This document shows positions 1 through 7,426 of a DNA stretch of 64,000 bases, one piece after another. The notes below the pieces were generated by a model. It did no database searches. It was not told the origin of the DNA and was given only the letters and a program-made list of their open reading frames with translations. The stretch is taken from the NCBI RefSeq assembly GCF_006542335.1, contig NZ_CP032486.1, positions 35,724 through 99,723 on the forward strand, written 5' to 3'. How positions within the stretch are numbered: the first letter of the stretch is position 1; every line of letters starts with the position of its first letter. This DNA is from Neokomagataea tanensis. Its GTDB lineage: Bacteria; Pseudomonadota; Alphaproteobacteria; Acetobacterales; Acetobacteraceae. The position numbers were made by a program, and so were the translations under genes.

Positions 1-1071
1 ATGGTGTTGCGGTCGCAAAATGCACCGGAACGCCCTTTCTGCGTCCCGCTCAAGGACGGATTTTATTCCCAACCCTCCTTCCGTGTCTATGTCGCGCACT
101 CGCAGGTCAACCAGCAGATCATCCTAGTGGGCGAGCCGAATTTCCACCGGCATGAAGCCGTGCTGCGGGCGGTTTTGCTGACGCTTGCGCCGCTGGCCGC
201 TCTTTTTCCCATTATCTGGTTGTTGGTGACCTGGATTGTGCAGCGTTCCCTGACGTCAGTCGTACGATTACGAGCTGAAATTCAGGCCCGCAACGGAAGC
301 AACCTGACGCCGATCCCGGCGCAGGACCTGCCGCCCGAACTGGCGTCGATCCAGGCCGCGGTCAATTCGTTGCTGGCGCGCCTGACATCGGCATTGGCGA
401 CAGAACGCGCATTCGCTTCTAATGCCGCCCATGAGTTACGCAATCCGATCGCCTCCCAGCTGGCGCAGGCGCAATTGCTCCAAGGCCAGCTAAATGGACA
501 TCCATCGTTCGACACCTCAGTACTGATCGTCGAACAAGCCAAGCGTATCGGTCGCATTACGGATAAATTGTTGCAATTATCCCGAGCTGCCTCAGGAGTC
601 GCGTATACGAGCGAACTGTGTAATCTCGTCTTTTTAATTGATTTGCTACGGCGGGATCTTGCAAAGGATGATCGTATCGAGTTTCACAATTGCGGCACCC
701 CTGATTTCATCGTGCAGGGAGATCCCGATGCGATCGGCATCATGTTGCGAAACCTTCTGGAAAATGCGTTGAACCACAGTCCTGGTGGATCAATGATCCG
801 CATCGTCGTCGGTCCGTCAGGCGTCGTGCAGATCGACAACGACTGTGACGTCATCGATACTGTTGCACTCAAACGTTTGCTCGAACCGTTCGAGCGCGGC
901 TCGCGGGATGTGGAAGGGAGCGGTCTTGGCCTGGCCATCGTGACCAGTGTTGCGCGACAATTAGAAGTGTCTGTCAAATTTGATTCCCCCGTACCTACAC
1001 AAAACAGTGGGTTCCGGGCGACCCTAGTGTTTGAGAAATCATTATCAACTTGTATTGCATACGAGGGTTGA
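1..1071 (+). CDS. Sensor histidine kinase, 5'-truncated by the window edge
   Basis: Inner-membrane sensor kinase of a two-component system; the stimulus is not evident. The frame is open from base 1, so the true start is probably upstream. Visible order: a short periplasmic stretch, a transmembrane helix near residues 56-80 rich in Leu/Ala/Ile, a HAMP-like linker, the phosphoacceptor H-box (AAHELRNPI, near residue 145), the N-box (NLLENALNHSPGG), and the G2 box (GSGLGLAIV). All catalytic boxes are intact. The C-terminus stops just before IS6-A end debris at 1083 and may have been altered. No response regulator gene follows; it would be expected upstream of the window. The QseC/PmrB-like class is inferred from domain order only. 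Confidence 0.85.
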   Translation: MVLRSQNAPERPFCVPLKDGFYSQPSFRVYVAHSQVNQQIILVGEPNFHRHEAVLRAVLLTLAPLAALFPIIWLLVTWIVQRSLTSVVRLRAEIQARNGSNLTPIPAQDLPPELASIQAAVNSLLARLTSALATERAFASNAAHELRNPIASQLAQAQLLQGQLNGHPSFDTSVLIVEQAKRIGRITDKLLQLSRAASGVAYTSELCNLVFLIDLLRRDLAKDDRIEFHNCGTPDFIVQGDPDAIGIMLRNLLENALNHSPGGSMIRIVVGPSGVVQIDNDCDVIDTVALKRLLEPFERGSRDVEGSGLGLAIVTSVARQLEVSVKFDSPVPTQNSGFRATLVFEKSLSTCIAYEG

Positions 1072-1082
1072 GAAGGAGAATT

Positions 1083-1260
1083 GCGGACCCTGTTGCAAGG
1101 TTGAGCATCTTGTCGGAAACCGCGGCCCTGTTGCAAAGTTAGGTTAAAGCCGCGTGCATCCTGTTTGTTTTGATTTTCGAACGGTTTAGAGGCTGAATTG
1201 TCTTTCGATGAGACGCACTTCTCCCATGATGCCCTCTTGGAACTGGAAGAGTTTAGCTTG
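1083..1260 (-). mobile_element. Two adjacent IS6-A end remnants
   Basis: GGACCCTGTTGCAAGG at 1083 matches the transposase-start end of IS6-A for about 38 bp. A second end, GGCCCTGTTGCAAAGTT near 1124, continues into the last codons of an IS6-A transposase on the minus strand and stops abruptly at 1260. Neither copy is functional. They probably record successive IS6-mediated deletions. Confidence 0.75.
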
Positions 1261-1529
1261 TGGTGATGTCAATGGCAGCCATTGGATAATGACGCAGGTG
1301 CTAGCCTACGACCGCAGAGAGGATCGGTTCCAATCCCTGTTTGTCCAAACGGTTGGTAGTAACAACAATCAGGAGATCCGTGTCATAGAACACGGCCCCC
1401 TTGCGGGCGACATCGTCATAGCTGAACCGACTACAGATGCGCCATATGGGTACTGGATCACGGTCCTTAGCCAAGACTCTGCAACCTACCGAGAAAGGAT
1501 GTGGTTCCGGAGCGCAACGCATTATGGCG
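1261..1529 (+). pseudogene. Internal fragment of an unrecognised protein gene
   Basis: One open frame runs through this block without start or stop of its own. It reads plausibly as protein (for example TQVLAYDRREDRFQSLFVQT and PYGYWITVLSQDSATYRERM), with balanced composition unlike a shadow frame. It is cut by an IS6-A remnant on the left and a MITE-like element on the right. I do not recognise the family. Confidence 0.4.
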
Positions 1530-1658
1530 GGCTCTGTTGCAAAGTTCTAAAATTGCCGTTTTCGTGTTGATTACGATATAAATAACTTACTGATTTTATA
1601 GGTGTTTGGATTTTTGTGTCGACGTGAAATCAGCCGAAAATTCAACTTTGCAACAGAG
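1530..1658. mobile_element. MITE-like element with IS6-type ends
   Basis: A noncoding AT-rich segment of about 130 bp begins with GGCTCTGTTGCAAAGTT and ends with the inverse AACTTTGCAACAGAG. It has no transposase. The missing last two bases of the right end (CC) lie at 3049-3050 on the far side of the IS110 copy, so the IS110 element entered this terminal repeat. No 8-bp target duplication is visible around the reconstructed element. Confidence 0.55.
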
Positions 1659-1744
1659 ATGGGGTGGTTGCCGTCCTCCCCTAACGGCATCGGTATGTGC
1701 CAACGTGGTAGATGTGAATAGCCACGAGTAAGAGAGAACGGCAG

Positions 1745-2773
1745 ATGAACGATACGATGATTGGCATTGATCTGGCAAAGAACGTTTTCCAGATTCACGC
1801 AGCTTCCATCACGGGGGATTTACTGTTCCGCAAGAAGATCCGCCGTCCACAATTCCTTTAGTTTATGGCCAGCCAACCGGCGGCGCTTGTTATCATGGAA
1901 GCGTGTGGAAGTGCTCATTATTGGGCACGGGAATTGGTGAATGCGGGTCACGAGGTAAAGCTGATCGCACCGCAATATGTGCGCCCGTTCGTCAAACGCC
2001 AGAAGAACGACGCAGCTGACGCTGAAGCGATTGTTATTGCTGCCCGGCAGCCGGAGATGCGCTTTGTGACACCCAAAGCAGAAGATCAGCAGGCACGGAC
2101 CGTTTTATATCGTTGCCGTGATCGACTGGTTCACCAGCGCACTGAACTGGTGAATGCTCTTCGCAGCACGCTTTATGAGTTTGGTCTGGTGGTTCCGAAA
2201 GGAATGACCTATCTCAAGCGCCTTGAAGAGATGGTCGACGATGAAAGCGTTCGTCTTCCAACTCTTGTTCGTCAGGAATGTCGGGACCTTCTCGAACAGA
2301 TCGACGCGCAGTCAAGGAAGATTGCAGAAAAGACCCGTGCGATGGTCAGGCTTTCGCAAGAGAGCGGTGTGGCTCAGCGTCTGGAGACAATGCCTGGGGT
2401 CGGGCCTTTGACGGCCCTGGCCGTGGAAGCTTTTGCACCTGCAATGGAGACTTTTCGCTGCGGACGCGATTTTGCGGCTTGGCTTGGGCTGGTTCCAAAG
2501 CAGTTTTCGTCTGGTGGCAAGGAAAGGCTCGGGCGGGTTTCGAAGGCCGGCCAGGCTGACATTCGGCGATTGTTGATCATAGGGGCAATGTCGCGTGTAG
2601 GCTGGGCGGGGCGTAAACCTCCCGTTCCGGGCTCCTGGCTGGCCCGGATGATGGCCTGCAAGCCGCGTATGCTCGTCGCGATCGCGCTGGCCAACAAAAT
2701 GGCCCGAACGATTTGGGCCATGCTGACAAAACACGAAAATTATCGGGATCCGGTTCTGACTGCTGCGAGATGA
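1745..2773 (+). pseudogene. IS110-family transposase with in-frame amber codon
   Basis: DEDD/Tnp_20 transposase. From ATG 1745 the N-terminus reads MNDTMIGIDLAKNVFQIHAA, holding the first catalytic Asp of the RuvC-like domain. A TAG at 1859-1861 then interrupts, and the frame resumes at once (ATG 1865) with VIMEACGS (catalytic Glu), KNDAADAEAI and the C-terminal MPGVGPLTALA region. The context FL-stop-FM suggests a former Glu codon (GAG to TAG), which is inference. Without read-through the protein loses its first catalytic residue. The second copy carries the same stop. Confidence 0.8.
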
Positions 2774-3031
2774 GTTGAACTCAGTCGTATGTAAGCAGAA
2801 CCGGTAAAGGGGTGTGAGAAAGCGACGACCCATATGGGCGCATGATCGAGCCGATCCGGATTAGGAAAACCAGCCAAGGGCTCAGTGTTCTCAAATACGG
2901 AACAGAGATTTGGACCCGATCCGCAGATCACCATATCGGCCAGCGGCTTTTGTAAATGCCGCGTTCAAAGGCCTGACAGAAGACCGCAATCGATCACTCG
3001 CACATCAGGGCCAGAAACTTCTTGCATTTCA
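2774..3031 (+). ncRNA. Candidate guide (seek/bridge) RNA region of the IS110 element
   Basis: 258 noncoding bases between the transposase stop and the 3' subterminal repeat, the side where IS1111-group elements are known to encode their guide RNA. GGCTC-AG-TGTT starts at 2879 and AACAGAG at 2901-2907. These resemble the two strands of the target GGCTCTGTTGCAAAG in which both copies sit. RNA structure and ends cannot be determined by eye. Confidence 0.35.
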
Positions 3032-3050
3032 GACGGCAACCACAGAAGCC

Positions 3051-3229
3051 CGAGGAAGTCGGTGATCAGATCTCGCGTCGAGTGCGTCTTTGTCGATCAA
3101 AAATCACAGACAAGACTGTTCGTCCGAACCGTAGGCTTAACGCGGGCCACTATGAGGATCGATCTGGCCAATATCGTCCATAATATACGCCGCTTTCTCC
3201 TTCTGGAGCGGATTAACGCCGCTCCGTAG
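3051..3229 (+). pseudogene. IS5-family transposase, C-terminal fragment
   Basis: Continues the frame of a longer open reading frame entered from the IS110 copy. Residues such as SRVECVFVDQKSQTRLFVRT followed by ANIVHNIRRFLLLERINA match the conserved end of IS5-type DDE transposases. The N-terminal two thirds are missing. The 110 bases after the stop contain nothing recognisable. Confidence 0.65.
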
Positions 3230-3343
3230 CAATCCAGAGTATGAAACCCTCTCTTTGCTCAAAGCGCAGGGTGAAAATCAGGACCAGGAACCAGAAATCA
3301 AGCGCAAGGGCAATCAATCAAGGGCTCTTCGAACTCTCCAATA

Positions 3344-4069
3344 TTAATCAGAAATATTATGTAAATTAATCATATTAAAAGACGAATCTTTTTGTATTTT
3401 ACTTACATATTCCTTTATAAAATCCCAATTTGATTTTTTGTTAAAATTTTTATTTAGAGAAATCCATCCTTCTACATCCCAAATAAATTCATTATTAGGG
3501 TTTTTAATTAAAGAAGACCACCCTTCTACAGGGTCACTTGGTATTGTATTTTTCTTTTGATCCTTAGAAGGTTCATTCGATAATGACGATGGCGTCATGA
3601 TTAAAATACCAATTAACTCACCTTCACGTGAAAATATGTGGCCTACAAAGGTGCCAGTACACGCTCTTGGTTGACATGTTGTAAAAAATACGAGGTTGGA
3701 AATTTCCTGATTTCCATTTGGAACAGTATTTGATTCAGCCGTTTTGTACGTAGATATAATATCATCTTTAGTATTTTTAGATAATTTATTAAAATATTTT
3801 GTCTTTAACAAACTAAATTCGCAATCTTCGAAATTATTAAATTCTCTACCTGAAAGAGACATCAGATAATCATTGAAATCTATATCTGAAAACTTTGTAT
3901 TCGAATTATACCTTCTAGGTATTTTTGCTATTATTTCTTTTAAATAAATAGGAAGCCTTTTGTAATTACAAAAATTATTTATTGGAATATCTTTTTCTTT
4001 GGAAAAAGATATTCCAATATTTATTGTATTTAATATTATCATAAATATAATTAAGAAAATTTTAATCAT
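3344..4069 (-). CDS. Periplasmic protein with Ivy-like Cys motif, probable immunity protein
   Basis: A 241-residue protein of very AT-rich codon use. Residues 1-23 form a signal peptide (MIKIF then hydrophobic LIIFMIILNTINIGISF), so export to the periplasm is expected. Near residues 131-145 the motif TTCQPRACTGTFVGHIFS followed by GELIGILI resembles the CKPHDC loop of Ivy-type lysozyme inhibitors; this is a motif-level similarity. It lies 32 bp downstream of a lysozyme-like toxin fragment on the same strand, the usual order of toxin then immunity gene. The last third contains two similar EGW(S/I)SL stretches. Function as immunity protein is inferred; a plain hypothetical lipoprotein-like protein is the alternative. 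Confidence 0.5.
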   Translation of the reverse strand: MIKIFLIIFMIILNTINIGISFSKEKDIPINNFCNYKRLPIYLKEIIAKIPRRYNSNTKFSDIDFNDYLMSLSGREFNNFEDCEFSLLKTKYFNKLSKNTKDDIISTYKTAESNTVPNGNQEISNLVFFTTCQPRACTGTFVGHIFSREGELIGILIMTPSSLSNEPSKDQKKNTIPSDPVEGWSSLIKNPNNEFIWDVEGWISLNKNFNKKSNWDFIKEYVSKIQKDSSFNMINLHNISD

Positions 4070-4101
4070 TCTACTTCTCCAAGAAGTCTCGTATTATCTA
4101 A

Positions 4102-4347
4102 TTATCGGGAATCTTTAATTCCAAAAATTTGTTTTATATTATCTGATGCTTCTTTATAGTTTTCTGTACGGAAACTACTCCATAATTGGTGCTTTGCTAC
4201 AGCTGCGTTATCCTTACTAGAAACATAACCAAATCCTGGCCCCATAACATATGACAAATCTATAATTGCAGTTTGTACCTTAGCAGGTAAATCTTTAAAT
4301 TTTTTCCCCGTACTATCTTTATCAAATAGCCTCGCTACCCTCTGGGC
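4102..4347 (-). pseudogene. C-terminal fragment of a pesticin/lysozyme-like toxin
   Basis: 81 codons remain open from the IS6-A junction to the TAA at 4102-4104. The segment LPAKVQTAIIDLSYVMG followed by LWSSFRTENYKEASDNIK resembles the end of T4-lysozyme-like muramidase domains of the pesticin type, where a helix with Q-x(5)-DL-x-Y-x-x-G precedes a W...F...(D/E)...A...L helix. The N-terminal part, including any catalytic Glu and delivery domain, was lost at the IS6-A junction. AT-rich like the next gene. Confidence 0.4.
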
Positions 4348-5182
4348 GGCCCTGTTGCAAAGTTAAGTCTGGGTCGCGTGGATCTCTTTTGTTTTGATTT
4401 TCAAACGGTGTAAACTCCGGATTGTCTCTCGATGAGACGCACTTCTCCCATGATGCCCTCTTGGAATTGGAAGAGTTCAGCTTGTCCCTTTTTCAAGGCG
4501 CGCATGACCTCAAAACCCTTAATCGTCGCATAAGCGGTTTTCAGGCTTTTGAAGCCACGGACAGGTTTAATCAGTTGTTTCAGCTTGCCGTGATCGGCCT
4601 CAATCACGTTGTTCAGAGACTTCACCTGACGGTATTTCACCGTATCGGGAAGCTTACCGTTCTTCTTGAGTTCGTTGATGGCTATGCCGTAGGTTGGGGC
4701 TTTATCCGTGTTGATTGTCTCGGGCTTCTCCCAGTCCCTCAGGCCATTCAAAGCTTTGCCCAGAAAGCGTTTGGCAGCCTTGGCGTTCCGGGTCTGTGAG
4801 AGGAAGAAATCAATCGTATCCCCATCCTTATCGACCGCCCGATAGAGATACGCCCATTTCCCTTTGATCTTGATGCAGGTATCATCAACCCGCCAGCTGC
4901 TGGAAAACCCCGGGCGTTTCCAATACCAGCGGGGGCGTTTTTCCATCTCGGGTGTATACCTCTGAACCCAGCGGTAGATCGTTGAATGATCAACGCTCAC
5001 ACCGCGTTCACAGAGCATGGTTTCAAGGTCGCGGTAACTAATCCCATACCGACAATACCAGCGCACTGCCCATAGGATCACTTCACCACAAAAATGACGG
5101 CCCTTGAAATCACGCATCTACCAAGCCCTACGCTAACACCGGCAGCGGTTTCCAACAGGATGCTCAACTTTGCAACAGGGCC
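4348..5182 (-). mobile_element. IS6-A element, complete
   Basis: 835 bp with inverted ends GGCCCTGTTGCAAAGTT and AACTTTGCAACAGGGCC. The flanking octamers CTCTGGGC and GCCCGTGA differ, so there is no target duplication. It joins an AT-rich toxin fragment to a resolvase tail, which indicates a deletion or recombination product. Confidence 0.85.
4401..5117 (-). CDS. IS6-family transposase
   Basis: 238-residue DDE transposase that mediates replicative (cointegrate-forming) transposition. Visible: N-terminal HTH region (YRDLETMLCERGVSVDHSTI), then DDE residues in WRVDDTCIK, NTDKAPTYG and VIEADHGKLK. Length is normal for IS6/IS26-type enzymes and the frame is intact. The last six residues (SGVYTV) differ from the SF ending of the 44793 copy. 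This is one of two apparently intact IS6-A transposases in the window. Confidence 0.9.
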   Translation of the reverse strand: MRDFKGRHFCGEVILWAVRWYCRYGISYRDLETMLCERGVSVDHSTIYRWVQRYTPEMEKRPRWYWKRPGFSSSWRVDDTCIKIKGKWAYLYRAVDKDGDTIDFFLSQTRNAKAAKRFLGKALNGLRDWEKPETINTDKAPTYGIAINELKKNGKLPDTVKYRQVKSLNNVIEADHGKLKQLIKPVRGFKSLKTAYATIKGFEVMRALKKGQAELFQFQEGIMGEVRLIERQSGVYTV

Positions 5183-5593
5183 GCCCGTGAGTACGGAATA
5201 AGCCGAGAAACCCTCTATCAATATCTGAGGGCTTATCCGAATGGCGGTGTTCGCATACGGCCAGTAAAAGAGGTTGTTCAAGACGCATCTATGGACGCAA
5301 AGCCTTTCATTGCGACCCTTATTCTGAACATTCAGAGTAAGTCGGCCTCCGGACCGAGCCTTTCCTCGGTTCGAGCTGAGATCGAAGACATGCTAGCGGA
5401 AGATTATGATGTGCAGAAGAACGAGAAGGGCGAGTATAGATTAGCTATTCCTGCTGAGTACACGCGCACAGAGCACGATCTCACTGCTGAGATAGCGGAT
5501 CTCTTTGCCGAAATTGATGTCATTGCTGAAGAGTATGACTGTACGGCCATTGCAACGCTTCGTGAGGTGGAAGGGCAGGGGCGGGTTTGGTGA
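5183..5593 (+). pseudogene. Serine resolvase, C-terminal fragment
   Basis: Picks up in the helix-turn-helix (AREYGISRETLYQYLRAYP) of a gene nearly identical to the complete resolvase at 49548-50459, and runs to the same C-terminus including the extra domain (MDAKPFIATLILNIQ to GQGRVW). The catalytic N-terminal part was lost at the IS6-A boundary. ATG 5291 could still start the extra 100-residue domain alone, but no ribosome binding site supports that. Confidence 0.75.
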
Positions 5594-5780
5594 GCTCGTG
5601 CTTAGCAGGCCTGACCACAATTACTTACATAGCCCTTGGCTCGGCCGAGCAGCCCAGCCAAGGGCTGGCTACGGGGGAGTGCGGAAGGTCGGCTGTTTCC
5701 AATGATATGGCAAATAGCGGACATGTAATTTAATGCCGCAGACTGATTTTTATACCTTTCAATGAATCCATATGTTATAA
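5594..5780. other. Resolvase 3' flank shared with the second resolvase module
   Basis: No gene. The stretch CTTGGCTCGGCCGAGCAG, then GCTACGGGGG and GCGGAAGGTCGGCTGT, has a close counterpart at 50500-50560 after the complete resolvase. Beyond it the two modules diverge into different toxin-antitoxin pairs. It includes inverted matter (AGCCCTTGGCT ... AGCCAAGGGCT). Confidence 0.5.
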
Positions 5781-5811
5781 AGTGACTAGTTTTATGGTCA
5801 GGAGAAGCATT

Positions 5812-6054
5812 GTGCAGACTGTGAATTTGGTGGATGCAAAAGCCCACCTCAGTCGTCTGGTAGATCAGGCCATGCAGGGAGAACCTGTACGTATTATGCG
5901 TCGGGGAAAAGTTGTTGCACAGATCGACAAAGTTACACTTAAGCGTAAACCCGTTGATTTGAACGCTTTACGCACTCTCACAGCAAGCATGGCACCCCAG
6001 ACAGTGTCCGCACGAGAGATGGTGCGGGATATGCGAGACGAGGCACGATATTGA
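5812..6054 (+). CDS. Phd/YefM-family antitoxin
   Basis: About 80 residues. It starts with MQTVNLVDAKAHLSRLVDQA, the canonical Phd N-terminal DNA-binding motif (V-x-x-AK-x-x-L-S-x-L-V), followed by EPVRIMRRGKVVAQI. Expected to neutralise the adjacent PIN toxin and repress the operon. GTG 5812 is preferred over the upstream GTG 5782 because GGAGAAG stands 5 nt before it and the family begins here. Its stop overlaps the toxin start by 4 nt. Confidence 0.85.
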   Translation: MQTVNLVDAKAHLSRLVDQAMQGEPVRIMRRGKVVAQIDKVTLKRKPVDLNALRTLTASMAPQTVSAREMVRDMRDEARY

Positions 6055-6476
6055 GCATCTATATCGATACATCCGTTCTAGTTGCAGCCCTGACCAACGA
6101 GGCTGAGACAGATCGGATGCAATCTTGGCTGGCTAGTCAAAATCCTGACGTGTTGTATGTAAGCGACTGGGTCGCGACTGAATTCTCTTCAGCGCTTTCA
6201 ATCAAATTGCGGACTGGTCAGATTACCGTCGCCGATCGGGCAAATGCGTTGGCCCTTTTTACTCGCTTGTCCGCTGAAAGCTTTCAGATTCTACCCGTGA
6301 CAACACAGCAGTTTAGGGCTGCTGCGCGCTTTTCTGATCAATATACGTTGGGGCTGCGTGCAGGTGATGCTTTGCATCTTGCTGTATGTGCCGATCATGG
6401 AGCTACACTATGCACTCTTGATAAGCGCCTCGCTGAGGCAGGCCCCAATATTGGCATAAACACAAAATTACTATGA
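6051..6476 (+). CDS. VapC-type PIN-domain ribonuclease toxin
   Basis: 141-residue PIN toxin. Acidic metal-binding residues are visible in YIDTSVLVAAL (Asp6), EFSSAL (Glu), LRAGDALHLAVC (Asp) and LDKRLAEA (Asp). The start is TTG 6051, overlapping the antitoxin stop (TTGA), which implies translational coupling. PIN toxins of this type cleave structured RNA; the exact target cannot be read from sequence. The pair follows the 3' flank of a resolvase gene, as MazEF does at 50655-51226. Confidence 0.85.
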   Translation: MSIYIDTSVLVAALTNEAETDRMQSWLASQNPDVLYVSDWVATEFSSALSIKLRTGQITVADRANALALFTRLSAESFQILPVTTQQFRAAARFSDQYTLGLRAGDALHLAVCADHGATLCTLDKRLAEAGPNIGINTKLL

Positions 6477-6579
6477 TTTGTCGGTCGTGGGGGGCGAACG
6501 GAAGGTCCGATTTCGGGCTGAGAGCCTTGGAAGCAGACTTCCTCCACGACGCTAGTATTCAAATAGATACAATATGTCA

Positions 6580-6614
6580 TTGACGTATAAGTCATTGGCC
6601 TACAATTATCTTGT
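6580..6614 (+). promoter_or_regulatory. Putative promoter of the HigBA pair
   Basis: TTGACG (6580-6585) and TACAAT (6601-6606) are 15 bp apart, shorter than ideal. The -10 lies only 8 nt before the toxin ATG and no Shine-Dalgarno sequence is present, so a leaderless transcript is likely. The direct repeat GTCATTG (6576, 6591) could be an operator. Confidence 0.35.
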
Positions 6615-6956
6615 ATGACAAAATTGCAAACCGTTGTTGAGTTGCCTGAATTCATTAAACGGGCGAGAGCCATAATGTCAGATGTAGAACGGACAGGTCT
6701 CATTAACATGCTGGCGAGAGAGCCTGCTGCTGGAATATTTTTAGGAGGTGGTCTCCGCAAAATACGCTTTTCACGAGATGGTAGCGGTAAGAGTGGGGGC
6801 GATAGAACACTCTACGTTTTCGGTGGAACGCATATGCCCATCTTTCTGCTGACCGTTTTTGCTAAAAACGAGAAAGACAATTTTACGAAGATCGAGCAAA
6901 CACACCCTATCCAAGTCAGTAAAACCTTGGTGGCCAGATATGGAGAAAAATCATGA
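6615..6956 (+). CDS. RelE/HigB-type toxin
   Basis: 113 residues of the HigB2/RelE-like mRNA interferase type: an N-terminal acidic-hydrophobic helix region (VVELPEFIKRARAI), the core GGLRKIRFSRDGSGKSGGDRTL with basic residues, then FLLTVFAKNEKDNFT. Toxin-first order, with the antitoxin start overlapping the toxin stop (ATGA), is typical of higBA. Expected to cleave ribosome-bound mRNA. The assignment rests on the core motif and on the neighbour. Confidence 0.8.
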   Translation: MTKLQTVVELPEFIKRARAIMSDVERTGLINMLAREPAAGIFLGGGLRKIRFSRDGSGKSGGDRTLYVFGGTHMPIFLLTVFAKNEKDNFTKIEQTHPIQVSKTLVARYGEKS

Positions 6957-7243
6957 GCGCCTATAACAGTATCCTACAAGGGCTGAACGAAGCCCTTGCA
7001 TATGCTGATGACCAGGATGTCAAAGCTCACGCTCATCATATTCAGGTTCCCACAGTTAATGTGGCGGCTATTCGGGGTCAAACCGGCTTGTCACAAGCAC
7101 AATTTGCGAAAAGTATCGGCGTAGCGAAAGGCACGCTGTTGAATTGGGAACATGGTCGTCGCCAGCCAACGGGACCGGCTCAAGTGCTCTTGGCTATGCT
7201 GGAGAAGAACCCTTCACTAGTGAGTGATCTTTTAAGCGCATAA
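6953..7243 (+). CDS. HigA-type XRE antitoxin
   Basis: 96 residues with a helix-turn-helix at about 45-85 (VAAIRGQTGLSQAQFAKSIG then GTLLNWEHGRRQPTGPA). Such proteins bind HigB and repress the operon promoter. Overlaps the toxin gene by 4 nt. The long N-terminal arm before the HTH fits the antitoxins paired with HigB2 proteins. A hairpin terminator follows directly. Confidence 0.85.
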   Translation: MSAYNSILQGLNEALAYADDQDVKAHAHHIQVPTVNVAAIRGQTGLSQAQFAKSIGVAKGTLLNWEHGRRQPTGPAQVLLAMLEKNPSLVSDLLSA

Positions 7244-7256
7244 GCTAATGTTTTAT

Positions 7257-7289
7257 GATGAGGCTTTATCGGTATGAAAAAGCCTCATC
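7257..7289 (+). terminator. Hairpin terminator after higA
   Basis: GATGAGGCTT and AAGCCTCATC form a perfect 10-bp stem with a 13-nt loop 14 bp past the higA stop. There is no long T-run after it, so termination efficiency is uncertain. Confidence 0.55.
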
Positions 7290-7327
7290 TACGGGGGATG
7301 CGTGCATCCGCACTCTCTAGCACGAGC

Positions 7328-7406
7328 AAGTTAATGTGCCATCACCACTCACTGGTATTTTACTCATCGGCGTCATCTAGCAGGCCAAACTTAACGTGAC
7401 ACCACC
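7328..7406. mobile_element. IS6-B end remnants
   Basis: AAGTTAATGTGCCATCACC at 7328-7346 and a 57-bp piece at 7350-7406 that matches the transposase-start end of IS6-B, including the first codons (compare 52741-52799). Two ends stand side by side without an element between them. Confidence 0.65.
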
Positions 7407-7426
7407 AATAAATTGATATACGAGCG

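Larger units (their letters stand above)
1659..3048 (+). mobile_element. IS110-family element (IS1111-like group), copy 1
   Basis: About 1390 bp that recurs apparently unchanged, in inverse orientation, at 26278-27667. The ends are defined by where the two copies stop matching. There are no terminal inverted repeats, but 12-bp subterminal inverted repeats lie at 1664-1675 (GTGGTTGCCGTC) and 3032-3043 (GACGGCAACCAC), each 5 nt from the end, as in the IS1111 group. The dinucleotide AG stands at both junctions (1657-1658, 3047-3048). Left flank AACTTTGCAACAG plus right flank CC rebuild an IS6-type terminal repeat. Confidence 0.85.
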
